NCBI RefSeq assembly: GCF_003115775.1
Contig: NZ_QEES01000001.1
Coordinates: 62,001-126,000 of the forward strand
DNA: 64,000 nt
Direction: 5' to 3'
Origin: Cellulomonas sp. WB94
GTDB lineage: Bacteria > Actinomycetota > Actinomycetes > Actinomycetales > Cellulomonadaceae
In this document: positions 1 to 8,061 of the stretch, piece after piece
Numbering within the stretch: the stretch's first letter is position 1
How the letters are laid out: every line of letters starts with the position of its first letter
The notes under the pieces: generated by a model
Told to the model about the DNA's origin: nothing
The model's database searches: none
What the model saw: the letters and a program-made list of their open reading frames with translations, nothing else
Program-made: the position numbers and the translations under genes

Positions 1-381
1 GCCGGGCGCGCCAGTCGGGCCGCCGGCACGGTGCAGGACCGCCTGCACGCGCAGGACGACCTCGGCGGGACTGAACGGCTTGGTGACGTAGTCGTCCGCG
101 CCGAGCTGCAGGCCGCGGATCCGGTCGTCGACGCCGCTGCGAGCCGTGAGGACGATGACGGGCGGATGCCCGGCCGCGCTGATCTCGCGGAGCACCTCGG
201 TTCCGTCGAGATCAGGGAGGCCGAGATCGAGCACCACCAGGTCTGGCGGGGCAGAGGTGAGCATCCGGATCGCCTCAGCACCGGTCCCTGTGGTGAGCAC
301 CGACAGGCCGGCGCGCTCGAGGTACCGGCGCAGCACCTCGCGGATGTCGCGCTCATCCTCGACGACCAGCACGGTGGGCAT
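1..381 (-). CDS. Response regulator receiver domain (partial, C-terminus off the window)
   Basis: The minus strand reads from an ATG at 381 to the window edge without a stop, giving 127 residues. They form a complete CheY-like receiver domain: an acidic pocket near the start (VVEDERD), the phosphoacceptor aspartate in VVLDLGLPDLDG, a conserved Thr in VLTARS and the Lys in TKPFS. In the OmpR/PhoB family this would be followed by a winged-helix DNA-binding domain, which would lie beyond the left edge; that part is inference. The partner histidine kinase is not visible. The gene is divergent from the DUF2202 gene. Confidence 0.85.
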   Translation of the reverse strand, partial: MPTVLVVEDERDIREVLRRYLERAGLSVLTTGTGAEAIRMLTSAPPDLVVLDLGLPDLDGTEVLREISAAGHPPVIVLTARSGVDDRIRGLQLGADDYVTKPFSPAEVVLRVQAVLHRAGGPTGAPG

Positions 382-545
382 GCCCCATCTTGGCGTGTCC
401 CGCACGGTCGGGAGCCCCGATCCGCGGCGGCACGCCTCTCCGGCCGCAAACTCCACGCCGTCTCCACACCGATCCCGAGAGACCTGCAGACGCCCGAGGC
501 ACTGTGAGGTCGCCCACCAGGAAAGACCAACGAAGGAGCCTCATC

Positions 546-1250
546 ATGCGCACCAGGACTCGCATCGCCACGGCGATCACCACCGGCGTCGTCGCCACCG
601 CACTCCTCGCCTCGCCCGCACTGGCCCGCGCGCAGGACGGTGGCATCGGGCCCGATCCGGCCCGCAATGCCCAGCAGACCACGCAGCAGGTCGGCACCTG
701 TGACGGCACCGGCGTCGGGGCGGGGCCGCGCGCGGGCCAGATGGGTCAAGGCAACGGTGGCCAGGCCCGGGGCTCTGGGATGGGCACGGGAACCCCCAGC
801 GACCTCACCGATGTGGCGAGCGGCACGTTGACGGACACGCAGAAGTCCGCGGTCGCTGCGCTCGCCGAGGAGGAGAAGCTCGCCCACGACCTGTACGTCG
901 CCTTCGCCGACCAGTACGGCACGCGAGCGTTCACCCGGATCGCCAACGCCGAGACCCAGCACCTCACGGAGGTCCGCATCATCCTCGACCGGTACTCCAT
1001 CGCGGACCCGACCGCTGACCGCGCAGCGGGGACGTTCGCGACCGCAACGACCCAGGACCTGTACAACACGCTGCTCGCCGACGGCTCTGCCGGCGTCGAC
1101 GCCGCCTACACGGCAGCTCGCACCGTCGAGTCGACCGACATCTCGGACCTCAAGTCTGCCGTCGTCGGCGTCACCGCCCCGGACGCGCTGCAGGTGTACG
1201 CCAACCTGCTCGCGGGCTCGCAGCGCCACCTCGTGGCGTTCGGCGGCTGA
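546..1250 (+). CDS. Secreted DUF2202 (ferritin-like) protein
   Basis: 234 residues from the ATG at 546, which has a GAAGGAG ribosome site 6-13 bases upstream; longer upstream starts lack one. Residues 1-28 are a signal peptide ending near ALA. Residues 30-90 are a Gly/Gln-rich low-complexity linker. The rest matches DUF2202, a ferritin-like helical bundle, with EEEKLAHDLY and AETQHLTEV as the Glu/His-bearing helices that in this fold bind a di-metal centre. The biochemical role of DUF2202 is not established. A strong hairpin follows the stop, suggesting a monocistronic transcript. Confidence 0.85.
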   Translation: MRTRTRIATAITTGVVATALLASPALARAQDGGIGPDPARNAQQTTQQVGTCDGTGVGAGPRAGQMGQGNGGQARGSGMGTGTPSDLTDVASGTLTDTQKSAVAALAEEEKLAHDLYVAFADQYGTRAFTRIANAETQHLTEVRIILDRYSIADPTADRAAGTFATATTQDLYNTLLADGSAGVDAAYTAARTVESTDISDLKSAVVGVTAPDALQVYANLLAGSQRHLVAFGG

Positions 1251-1274
1251 TCGATTCCGGCCACCCAGCGCGCA

Positions 1275-1324
1275 CACGACGTCTGGGCTCGCGATCCATC
1301 GGATGCACGAGCCCAGACGTCGTG
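1275..1324. terminator. Perfect 17-bp stem hairpin
   Basis: Positions 1275-1291 and 1308-1324 are exact reverse complements around a 16-base loop. The hairpin sits 25 bases after the DUF2202 stop and 31 bases before the putative operator of the rhodanese gene. No T-run follows, so it would be an actinobacterial-type hairpin terminator, or an extended binding site. Terminator is the simpler reading. Confidence 0.7.
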
Positions 1325-1355
1325 CCCGCGCATGAACGCGTGGGGCACCAGGGTG

Positions 1356-1371
1356 ATACCCTGGGGGGTAT
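1356..1371 (+). promoter_or_regulatory. CsoR/CstR-type operator, site 1
   Basis: ATACCCTGGGGGGTAT is a perfect 6-4-6 dyad (ATACCC, four bases, GGGTAT). This architecture is known for DUF156 repressors: CsoR for Cu(I) and CstR for persulfides. It overlaps the ATG of the rhodanese gene at 1370, so repressor binding would cover the promoter if the transcript is leaderless. Two degenerate copies lie at 6497 and 8231. No DUF156 gene is in the window, so the regulator would act from elsewhere. Confidence 0.6.
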
Positions 1372-1777
1372 GTCTTTCACCTCTCGCGCGGCTGCTGTCG
1401 CGCTCGCCGCAATCCTCTCCGTCGCTGGACTCAGCGCCTGCTCCAGCAGCCCTGACGCAGTGACCGACGTCAACGTCGCCGGCTCGGCCACCGTCCTCGC
1501 CCAGCCCGGCATCACCGTGATCGACGTCCGGACCCCGACCGAGTTCCAGTCCGGACACCTCGCCGACGCGGTCAACATCGACGTCAGCAGCGACACGTTC
1601 GACAGTCAGGTCGGGCAGCTGGCGAAGGACGGCACGTACTTCGTCTACTGCCACAGCGGCAACCGCTCCGCTGCGGCGACCGATCGGATGGCCAAGCTCG
1701 GCTTCACGACGATCTACAACCTCACGGGCGGGGTCGCTGACTGGCAGGCCAACGGCGGCGCGCTCGTCACGAGCTGA
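1370..1777 (+). CDS. Rhodanese-domain lipoprotein
   Basis: 135 residues. Residues 1-24 are a lipoprotein signal peptide with the lipobox LSAC (lipidated Cys24). Residues about 38-135 form a single rhodanese domain with IDVRTPTEFQSGHL and the catalytic loop CHSGNRS (Cys94). Rhodaneses transfer sulfane sulfur through a Cys persulfide; this one would act on the outer face of the membrane. The ATG at 1370 is chosen because it opens the signal peptide; upstream in-frame codons do not. It has no ribosome site and overlaps a CsoR/CstR-like dyad, so a leaderless mRNA is plausible. It converges on a TauE-type sulfur exporter, which fits a sulfur-detoxification role. Confidence 0.88.
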   Translation: MSFTSRAAAVALAAILSVAGLSACSSSPDAVTDVNVAGSATVLAQPGITVIDVRTPTEFQSGHLADAVNIDVSSDTFDSQVGQLAKDGTYFVYCHSGNRSAAATDRMAKLGFTTIYNLTGGVADWQANGGALVTS

Positions 1778-1869
1778 CGCGGAGCCGAACACGACGAGAC
1801 AGGCACGCGCACCCTGGACGTCCTCGACGACCTGACCGTCACCCCCGTTGAGCTTTCGGCCTGAGAACC

Positions 1870-1900
1870 GCGACCCTCCTTACGACATCAGGAGGGTCGC
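1870..1900. terminator. 10-bp hairpin over the 3' end of the TauE gene
   Basis: GCGACCCTCC (1870-1879) pairs with GGAGGGTCGC (1891-1900) around an 11-base loop that contains the TAA stop of the TauE gene. It lies between two convergent genes and could end transcription from both sides. No T-run is present. Confidence 0.5.
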
Positions 1901-2632
1901 CACCTTCACCGCGGTCATGACGACGATCAGGATCCCGAAGACGCGCTTGAGCACCGGACCCGAGACGAACCTGCTCGTCAGACGCGCCCCGAGGAACGAC
2001 CCCACGGCGCCGACCACGATCAGGACGCCGGCGAGCTGAAGGTCGACCTGAGCCGTGGAGATGTGCGGGATGAGAGCAGTGAACGAGGGCAGCGTCACCG
2101 CGACCGCGTTGATACCGGCAGCGTTCTTGGGCTCGAAGCCGACCAGGATCAGCACGGGCATGAGCAGGAACCCGGGACCGACACCCAGCAGACCCGCGAG
2201 CAGCGAGATCGGCGCGGCCGGCAGCAGGGCGAGGCGCAGGTTCGGGGCGGCGGACGTGTCGGACTCCCGCGTGGTCTGGTGGAACATCTGCCAGGCCAGG
2301 TAGCCCACCGCCAACAGGTAGATCACCCACAGCCAACCTTGGGCGGCGTACTGAGCCAGCCACGAGCCCAGCGGTGCCACGGTCGCCGTCACAGCGGTCA
2401 GAACGATCGCCGGACGCCACGACACGTGACCGCTGCGCGCGAACCCGAACGCAGCGAACAAGGCAGTAATGCCGTTGAGGAACAGACTCAGCGGCTGGAC
2501 CTGATGGACCAGGTCTGGCATGAAGAAGCCGAGGAACGGCACGGCCGCGAACGCGACGCCCAGGCCGAGCATCCCCGACGCCACCGATAGAGCGAACAGA
2601 CCAGCCGCGATGACGAACACGACGGTGTCCAT
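1880..2632 (-). CDS. TauE/SafE-family sulfite/organosulfur exporter
   Basis: 250 residues, nearly all hydrophobic, with about eight membrane segments in two similar halves. Each half opens with a glycine-rich stretch (GMLGLGVAF near residue 20, GLLGVGPGF near 145), the signature of the TauE/SafE family. Members export sulfite, sulfoacetate or related anions or move sulfur species across the membrane; the substrate here is inferred from the neighbouring rhodanese. Length is normal for the family. About 80 bases separate its start from the TDT remnant upstream. The reading frame is intact. Confidence 0.85.
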   Translation of the reverse strand: MDTVVFVIAAGLFALSVASGMLGLGVAFAAVPFLGFFMPDLVHQVQPLSLFLNGITALFAAFGFARSGHVSWRPAIVLTAVTATVAPLGSWLAQYAAQGWLWVIYLLAVGYLAWQMFHQTTRESDTSAAPNLRLALLPAAPISLLAGLLGVGPGFLLMPVLILVGFEPKNAAGINAVAVTLPSFTALIPHISTAQVDLQLAGVLIVVGAVGSFLGARLTSRFVSGPVLKRVFGILIVVMTAVKVATLLMS

Positions 2633-2711
2633 TGAGTCACGTCCTCCACATCAGTCGATTCGGCGGATCCCGAGTGACCGCAGTCCTGGACGGCGCGGCC
2701 TTCGTTTGAGG

Positions 2712-3590
2712 TCAGCGGTGCCAGATGCGCCCGGCGCGGGTCGCGGCGGCGGTCCTGACGGCCACGACGGCCCAGAAGCCGACGAGGGCCAGGTAGAGAA
2801 GTGAGGCAACGCCCTCCAGGGCCGGGGTCTGCCAGGCTCGTGCGAGAGTCACAGTGGCGACGGTGAACGCGCCGAGAGGGAACGTGAAGGCCCACCAGCC
2901 CAGGTGGAACGGCAATCCGCCGGCGCGCACGTAGCGCACGAGCAACGTTGCGGCGATGGCGAGCCACCACAGTCCGAAGCCCCACAGCGCGGTCCCGACG
3001 AGCTGGCTGAGCAGCGTGACGGCCGGCGCGGCTGCGCCGAAGACGGACTGCCCCGCGCGGGCCAGCGCCAGGGGCGCCAGCGTCCCCACGCCGACCGGCC
3101 CCAGGGCGATCCACACGGTGGGCGCGAGTGCTGCAGGCGGCACGGGTTGCAGGACGAGGCGGTCGTGGAGCAGCCCCATGGTGAGCAGGAAGAGCACGAA
3201 CCCCATCCCGTAGGTCGCATAGCCCAGAGCCAGCAGCAACCGCGCGGTGCCTGCCCCCACGTGAGGCATCAGCGGGGTCAGCGCCATCGGGATGATGATC
3301 GTGACCACCGGCGGGATGAACCAACCACCGTTGACCGCGGCGGCGGGATGCTCCCCGGTGAACAGCCCGTACGCAAAGGCCACGCTGATCACCAGGCCGA
3401 GCGCGGCACCGAGGATCGCGAGCTGGGCGACGACCACGACGACCACGCCTGCGGAGAACAGCTCAGGCCCCACAACGGACGTCATCACCGCCAGGACGAG
3501 CAGGCCACCGGGCACGGTCGCGTGCATCGCACCCATGACGGGGTGGCGTAGGTCGGCACGCGCGGCTTCGGTGCGGAGACCAGGTGCGCT
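2712..3590 (-). pseudogene. TDT/SLAC1-family transporter, N-terminus missing
   Basis: From the ATG at 3536 the frame gives 274 residues with about nine membrane segments and a GWFIPPV motif, typical of the TDT family (TehA tellurite-resistance, sulfite and malate exporters; plant SLAC1). Homology-like sequence continues upstream in frame without a start (GLRTEAARADLRHPV), then breaks near 3580 into the 5' end of a cation-diffusion-facilitator gene. Family members have about 320-340 residues, so roughly 55-65 N-terminal residues are lost. The ATG at 3536 has no ribosome site. Either a deletion joined two genes or the assembly did; the product is unlikely to be functional. Confidence 0.65.
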
Positions 3591-3772
3591 GCGTCGGCCA
3601 GCAGGGCCAGCGACCCGAACAAGATGCCGCCGATGACCTCGACGACCAGCAGGGCGATGTTCACACCGAGCGCCCAGCTCAGAGCGCGGCGCTGCCCCGG
3701 GCGGGCGATGTCGCCGCCGTGCTCGAACGCGTGCCCGGCCGGGACCGTCGGCCGGGGCGTCATGGCGGTCAT
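3578..3772 (-). pseudogene. CDF cation-efflux gene fragment (5' end only)
   Basis: The reading frame from 3772 encodes about 65 residues that match the beginning of CzcD/ZitB-type cation diffusion facilitators: a hydrophilic leader, a first membrane helix (VNIALLVVEVIGGILFGSLA) and the start of the metal-site helix LLADAAHL. In intact proteins this continues as HxxxD plus four more helices, about 300 residues in all. Here sequence similarity ends at about 3580 and the frame runs into TDT sequence in another phase. It is a truncated remnant fused to the neighbouring gene, with no likely activity. Confidence 0.65.
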
Positions 3773-3816
3773 GTCGGGAGTCTCGTTCGCATATGAGGAT
3801 CCGCAGGCCGCGCCGG

Positions 3817-3842
3817 GCGCCCGGGCTGCAGCGCCCGGGTGC
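3817..3842. terminator. 10-bp GC hairpin after the thioredoxin-like gene
   Basis: GCGCCCGGGC (3817-3826) pairs with GCCCGGGTGC (3833-3842), with one G-T wobble and a 6-base loop. It lies just after the stop of the minus-strand permease/thioredoxin pair and before the CDF fragment. A terminator of that pair is the likely role. Confidence 0.55.
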
Positions 3843-3860
3843 CCCGCGCAGCCCGGTCCA

Positions 3861-4103
3861 TCAGGCGACGAGCGGGGCGAGGATGTCGCGGACCTGGGCA
3901 GCGGTGGGGACCCGACCGGACAGGACGAGGTTCTCGTCGACGACGAGGGCCGGGGTACGCATGACGCCGTAGCCGGCGATGGCCGCGTAGTCGGTGACCT
4001 TCTCGAAGGTGGCGTCGATGCCCAGGCCGGTGGCGGCCTCGCGGGCGGCCTTCTCGAGGTTGGCGCAGTTGGCGCAGCCCGGGCCGAGGATCTTGATGAT
4101 CAT
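3861..4103 (-). CDS. Small thioredoxin-like CxxC protein
   Basis: 80 residues with a glutaredoxin/thioredoxin-like fold: IIKILGPGC then the redox pair Cys10/Cys13 (GCANC), a central region, and the cis-proline strand TPALVV. This short family (redox-active disulfide protein 2 / MTH895 type) is often encoded beside DUF318 permeases, as here: it starts 24 bases after the permease stop and shares its transcript. A role in thiol handling for arsenic or another soft metalloid is inferred from the permease and the nearby ArsR. A closely similar but frameshifted copy lies at 5694-5935. Confidence 0.82.
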   Translation of the reverse strand: MIIKILGPGCANCANLEKAAREAATGLGIDATFEKVTDYAAIAGYGVMRTPALVVDENLVLSGRVPTAAQVRDILAPLVA

Positions 4104-4127
4104 GCTGGTTCTCCTTGTGGTGGGGTG

Positions 4128-5183
4128 TCAGGACGGGATGACGGCGTTGAAGAGGTAGCCGACGGCGATGATGCCCAGCCCGGTGACGGCGATGAAGGTG
4201 GCGATGAGCTGGGGCTTGAGGACCCGGCGCAGCAGGATCATCTCCGGCAGGCTCAGGGCGACGACGGCCATCATGAAGGCGAGCAGGGTGCCCATCGGCA
4301 GGCCCTTGTCGTGCAGGGCCTGGACCAGCGGCATGATCCCGGCCGCGTTGGAGTACAGGGGGATGCCGATCGCGACGGCGATCAGGACGGCGAACGGGTT
4401 GCCGGCCCCGGCGTAGCGGGTGAAGAAGTCCTCCGGCGCCCAGCCGTGGATCGCGGCGCCCAGCCCGATGCCGACGAGCAGGTAGGGCCAGATCTTGCGC
4501 AGGATCGTGGCGACCTCTTCGATGCCCATCTGGATCCGGTCGTCCCACGTCAGCCCGGAGGTGGAGTCGATGACCTGTCCGCCCAGGCGGGTCTCGAAGA
4601 CAAACGGCTCGACCCAGTGCTCGAGCTTGAGGCGGCCCATCGTGAAGCCGGCCACAATCGCGATGACCAGACCGGCCCCGACGTACAGGGCCGTGGGGCC
4701 GATGCCGAACATCCCGAACAGCAAGGCGATCGCGACCTCGTTGACCAGCGGGCTGGCGATCAGGAAGCTCATCGTGACCCCGAGCGGCACACCCGCCGCG
4801 ACGAACCCGATGAAGGCCGGCACGGCGGAGCACGAGCAGAACGGGGTGATCACGCCCAGCCCGGCCGCCATCACGTTGCCGATGCCCTCCCGCTTGCCCC
4901 CCAGCATCGCCCGCGTGCGCTCCACACTCATGAACGAGCGCAGCACCGTGACGGCGAAGATGATCGAGACCAGCAGCAGCAGGATCTTGATCGAGTCGTA
5001 GAAGAAGAAATGGACCCCGGATCCCAGCTGGCTGGCCGGATCCAGGCCCACGACTTGGTAGATGGCCCAGTCCCACACCGGCAGGTTCACCTCGTACAGC
5101 GCGAACCACACCACCGCGGCCGCACCCAGTCCGACCCAACGGCGGACCGGAGTCTTGGCGCGCAACCGCTCCGCGACACTCAT
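4128..5183 (-). CDS. DUF318/YraQ-family permease (ArsP-like)
   Basis: 351 residues with about eight to ten membrane helices. The family hallmark TPFCSCSAVP is present with Cys116 and Cys118, and a second conserved element IPLYSNAAGIMPL lies near residue 285. In ArsP, a trivalent organoarsenical exporter of this family, vicinal cysteines take part in substrate binding; other members are uncharacterised. The gene is divergent from an ArsR repressor whose CVC motif suggests As(III)/Sb(III) sensing, and is followed by a CxxC protein. Organoarsenical or related metalloid export is therefore the best inference. Frame and length are normal. Confidence 0.82.
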   Translation of the reverse strand: MSVAERLRAKTPVRRWVGLGAAAVVWFALYEVNLPVWDWAIYQVVGLDPASQLGSGVHFFFYDSIKILLLLVSIIFAVTVLRSFMSVERTRAMLGGKREGIGNVMAAGLGVITPFCSCSAVPAFIGFVAAGVPLGVTMSFLIASPLVNEVAIALLFGMFGIGPTALYVGAGLVIAIVAGFTMGRLKLEHWVEPFVFETRLGGQVIDSTSGLTWDDRIQMGIEEVATILRKIWPYLLVGIGLGAAIHGWAPEDFFTRYAGAGNPFAVLIAVAIGIPLYSNAAGIMPLVQALHDKGLPMGTLLAFMMAVVALSLPEMILLRRVLKPQLIATFIAVTGLGIIAVGYLFNAVIPS

Positions 5184-5305
5184 CGGAACGCCGCCCCAGA
5201 GATCGTCACTTCAACGCCGGTTGTATCAGGCACGCTTGAAACGTAGCACCGGGCGGCCGACCGCAGAACGGGACCTTGGTCCACGCTGACCGTCGACCGA
5301 TCGCG

Positions 5306-5334
5306 TTGATGGGCTCGTCGCCGCGGCATATAGT
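5306..5334 (+). promoter_or_regulatory. Sigma-70-type promoter of arsR, leaderless start
   Basis: TTGATG (5306-5311) and TATAGT (5329-5334) are spaced by 17 bases. A start 7 bases downstream of the -10 box falls on 5341, the first base of the GTG codon, so the mRNA would be leaderless. TTCAA at 5335 and again at 5349, with TTCAA at 5210 and TTGAA at 5236, are possible ArsR half-sites in the divergent control region; that assignment is weak. Confidence 0.6.
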
Positions 5335-5340
5335 TCAAAT

Positions 5341-5697
5341 GTGACTGATTCAACTGCGCCCCGCGCTGTTCCGATCGTCCTGACCAGCGCCCCGCGCGAG
5401 GACGCCGACGCGTCGGTGTCGCTCCTCACGGCAGTGGCCGACCCGATCCGTTGGACCGTTCTCCAGCAGCTGACGGCGAGCGAGTCGTGCGTGTGCAACC
5501 TTCAGGAGCACATCCCCATCGCCGCCAACCTGCTGAGCTACCACCTCAAGGTGCTGCGCGACGCCGGTCTGGTCACGACCAGTCGCCGCGGTCGGTGGAT
5601 CGACTACTCGCTCGCCGACGACGCCCTGGACCGGCTCGCCGCTGCGTTGCCCGGCCCGGGCCCCAGGCCTCGCGCAGTGAAGACGGCAGCGGAGTGA
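5341..5697 (+). CDS. arsR: ArsR-family metalloid-responsive repressor
   Basis: 118 residues with a winged helix-turn-helix (ADPIRWTVLQQL; NLLSYHLKVLRDAGLV; wing RRGRWIDYSL). The alpha-3 region carries Cys50-Val-Cys52 (SCVCNL), matching the ELCVCDL As(III)/Sb(III) site of type 1 ArsR proteins. It would repress itself and probably the divergent permease and release DNA on metalloid binding. The GTG at 5341 follows a good -10 box by seven bases, so translation is probably leaderless. Its stop overlaps the GTG of a thioredoxin-like gene, marking a transcription unit. Confidence 0.88.
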   Translation: MTDSTAPRAVPIVLTSAPREDADASVSLLTAVADPIRWTVLQQLTASESCVCNLQEHIPIAANLLSYHLKVLRDAGLVTTSRRGRWIDYSLADDALDRLAAALPGPGPRPRAVKTAAE

Positions 5698-5935
5698 TCA
5701 TCAAGGTCCTCGGACCGGGCTGCCCCAGCTGCGTGGCCCTCGAGCGCGTCACCCGCGACGCCGTGGGCGCGCTCGGTCTTGACGCGACGGTCGCAAGATC
5801 GAGGGCTATCCGACCATCCTGGGCTACGGCGTGATGTCGACGCCGGCCCTGGTCGTCGACGACAAGGTCCTGTTCTCCGGTCGAGTTCCCCGGAGCGCCC
5901 AGGTCCGCGCGATCCTCGCTGGGCTCGCCTCCTGA
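5694..5935 (+). pseudogene. Thioredoxin-like CxxC gene, frameshifted copy
   Basis: The GTG at 5694 overlaps the arsR stop (GTGA). The first 36 residues match the protein at 3861-4103, including a CxxC pair (GCPSC). Near 5793 the phase changes: an expected codon pair is one base short, and the rest (ILGYGVMSTPALVVDD...) continues in the next frame to a TGA at 5933. One base is missing relative to an intact gene. The conserved sequence on both sides of the break suggests a very recent mutation or a base-calling error. Function as for the intact copy. Confidence 0.75.
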
Positions 5936-5996
5936 CGCGCCCCGCAACTCGAGGAAGAGCACTGACGTCAGACCCGAACGGGAGGACGCGAGAGCG

Positions 5997-6440
5997 ATGA
6001 AACCACCGATCAGCTACCACGTGCGGGCACAAGTCGCGGCGGGCGGTGTCGCTACGGTCACCGCGGGCAACCAGACCATCCCCGTCGACGCCATGTGGGC
6101 GGCCGACGAGCCTCCCGGAACGCCCGGACCAGCCGAGCTGTTGGGCACCGCCTTCGCCGCCTGCCTGATGAAGAACCTTGAACGGTCGAGCGCTCTGCTG
6201 TCGTTCCGCTACGAGCACGCCGACATCGACGTCCGTGCCCGCCGTCAGGACATTCCTCCGCAGTTCGTGGAGATCGAGTACGAGTTGCGCTTGGTCACCG
6301 ACGAAGACGAACGCCGAGTCGACCTCGTGCATCGCAACCTGCGGCAGTTCGGGACCGTCTACAACACTCTGGCCGCGGTGTGCGACGTGCATGGCAGCGT
6401 CGTCATCGTGCCGGCCGCGGCGGATCCGCCCCAGTTGTGA
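5997..6440 (+). CDS. OsmC-family thiol protein
   Basis: 147 residues of OsmC/Ohr type. Cys56 lies in the helix LLGTAFAACLMKN and a second cysteine is Cys129 in NTLAAVCDVHG, in the usual positions of the redox pair. OsmC and Ohr proteins reduce organic peroxides; some reduce persulfides or polysulfides. The ATG at 5997 has GGAGGA eleven bases upstream. It sits between arsR and the flavoprotein gene; the sulfur context makes persulfide or peroxide reduction plausible, but the sequence alone does not choose. Confidence 0.82.
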   Translation: MKPPISYHVRAQVAAGGVATVTAGNQTIPVDAMWAADEPPGTPGPAELLGTAFAACLMKNLERSSALLSFRYEHADIDVRARRQDIPPQFVEIEYELRLVTDEDERRVDLVHRNLRQFGTVYNTLAAVCDVHGSVVIVPAAADPPQL

Positions 6441-6496
6441 CGGTCGTCGACCACCCGGCCGTGCGGCGCCACTTCCCGAGGAGGACCAGCCGCCCG

Positions 6497-6512
6497 ATAC
6501 CCCGGGAGGTAT
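6497..6512 (+). promoter_or_regulatory. CsoR/CstR-type operator, site 2
   Basis: ATACCCCGGGAGGTAT keeps the 6-4-6 layout of site 1 with one mismatch between its arms. It is 52 bases upstream of the flavoprotein start. All three sites share GATACCC on the left arm, which may double as part of a -10 element. Confidence 0.5.
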
Positions 6513-6563
6513 CATGGACAGCGGGGCTCAACGAGGAGCTCCCTGACCTCCCTGGGGGATTCG

Positions 6564-8019
6564 ATGGCTCGCGTCGTGATTCTGGGTGCCGGCGTCTCTG
6601 GGCACACGGCCGCTCTCCACCTCCGACGCATGGTGGGGAAGGAGCACGAGGTCGTGGTTGTCTCCCCCAACGCGAAGTGGAACTGGATCCCGTCGAACAT
6701 CTGGGTGGGCGTCGGTCGGATGTCGCCCGACGCGGTGGTCTTCCCGCTCGCGCCCGTGTACCGACGTGCCGGCATCACGTTCCGGCAGGCTAAGGCTGTG
6801 GCCATCTGGCCCGAGGGAGACGCCAGCAACGCCCATCCTGGTGTCGACATCGTGCACACCGCGCCGGGACGCGAAGGCGAGACGGAACGTCTGACCTACG
6901 ACTACCTCATCAATGCCACCGGGCCGAAGCTCAACTTCGGGGCGACCCCGGCCTCGGGCCGGACGGGAACTCACTGTCGGTCTGCACACCGTCGCACGCC
7001 GTCCAGGCGGCAGCCGAGCTCGAGAAGGTGATCGCCAAGCTGAGGGCCGGCGAACGACAGCGGCTCGTGATCGGCGTCGGTCACGGCACGTGCACCTGCG
7101 AAGGTGCGGCCTTCGAGTACGCATTCAACGTCGAGCACGAGCTGCGGGCCCACGGGGTGCGAGAGCTCGCCGAGGTCATCTACCTCACCAACGAGTACGA
7201 GCTCGGCGACTTCGGGGTCGGCGGGATGGTCTTCGAGCAGCAGGGCTTCCTCAGCTCGAGCCAGCTCTGGACGGAGTCGCTGTTCCGCGAGCGGGGCGTT
7301 CGCGCGATCGTCCGGGCGCACGTCGAGAAGGTCGAGCCGGGCAAGCTGTTCTTCGAGACCCTCGACGGCGAGCAGGACAGCCTGACATTCGACTTCGCCA
7401 TGCTCCTGCCGCCGTTCCGTGGTCAGGAGCTGGCCGCCTTCGACCGCGACGGCACGGATATCACCTCGACCATGTTCGCCCCGAGCGGCTTCCTCCGCGT
7501 CGACGCCGACTACGCCACCAAGCCCTACGACGAGTGGCTCGCGGCGGACTGGCCCTCGACCTACCAGAGCCCGGCCTACAGCAACATCTTCGGCGTCGGC
7601 ATCGCGTTCGCCCCGCCGCACCCGATCTCCGTGCCACGGACGAGCCCCGAGGGACCGTGATCTCCCCCGCCCCACCGCGCACCGGCATGCCGTCCGGGGT
7701 GATGGGCCGTCAGGTGGCACGCAGCATCAACGACATGATCCGCACCGGCTCACAGACTCCGACACACACCGCATCGATGACCACCATGGGCGCCGCCTGC
7801 ATCGCATCCGCCGGCACCGGCCTGCGCCACGGCACTGCGGCTGCGATGACGATGTACCCGGTGGTCCCTGACTACGTCCGGTTCCCCGGGAGCGGCAGAA
7901 GTGTGAAGGACACCTACGGGGAGGTCGGGCTGGCCGCGCACTGGGTCAAGCGGCTCCTGCACTTCCTGTTCATCTACAAGGCGAAGGCCCTCCCGGGATG
8001 GTTCCTCATCCCTGAATGA
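6564..8019 (+). pseudogene. Sulfide:quinone oxidoreductase-like flavoprotein, two frameshifts
   Basis: Three segments in three phases make one protein of about 480 residues. Segment 1 (6564-6946) opens with a Rossmann GAGVSG and NWIPSNIWVGVGRM; segment 2 (about 6950-7652) carries GHGTCTCEGAAFEYAFNVE, a conserved Cys pair; segment 3 (about 7652-8019) includes TGMPSGVMG and ends HWVKRLLHFLFIYKAKALP, an amphipathic membrane-binding tail. This matches FAD-dependent SQR-like enzymes that oxidise sulfide to sulfane sulfur and reduce quinone. Each break corresponds to one missing base, the first in a C run at 6946 and the second after GAGGG at 7652. Because the flanking code is fully conserved, sequencing error is a serious alternative to real inactivation. 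Confidence 0.75.
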
Positions 8020-8061
8020 CATGCGCCGCCCGCCGACAACGACCTGACCCGAGGAGAGTCC

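Noticed and set aside
3624-5246. 540-codon open frame on the plus strand
   Set aside because: It lies antisense to the DUF318 permease and CxxC genes, whose motifs are clear. Its Asp/Arg/Gly-rich composition is the usual shadow of GC-rich codon bias.
6514-6546. 10-codon leader frame (ATG at 6514) before the flavoprotein gene
   Set aside because: No ribosome site and no recognisable leader-peptide features; probably chance.
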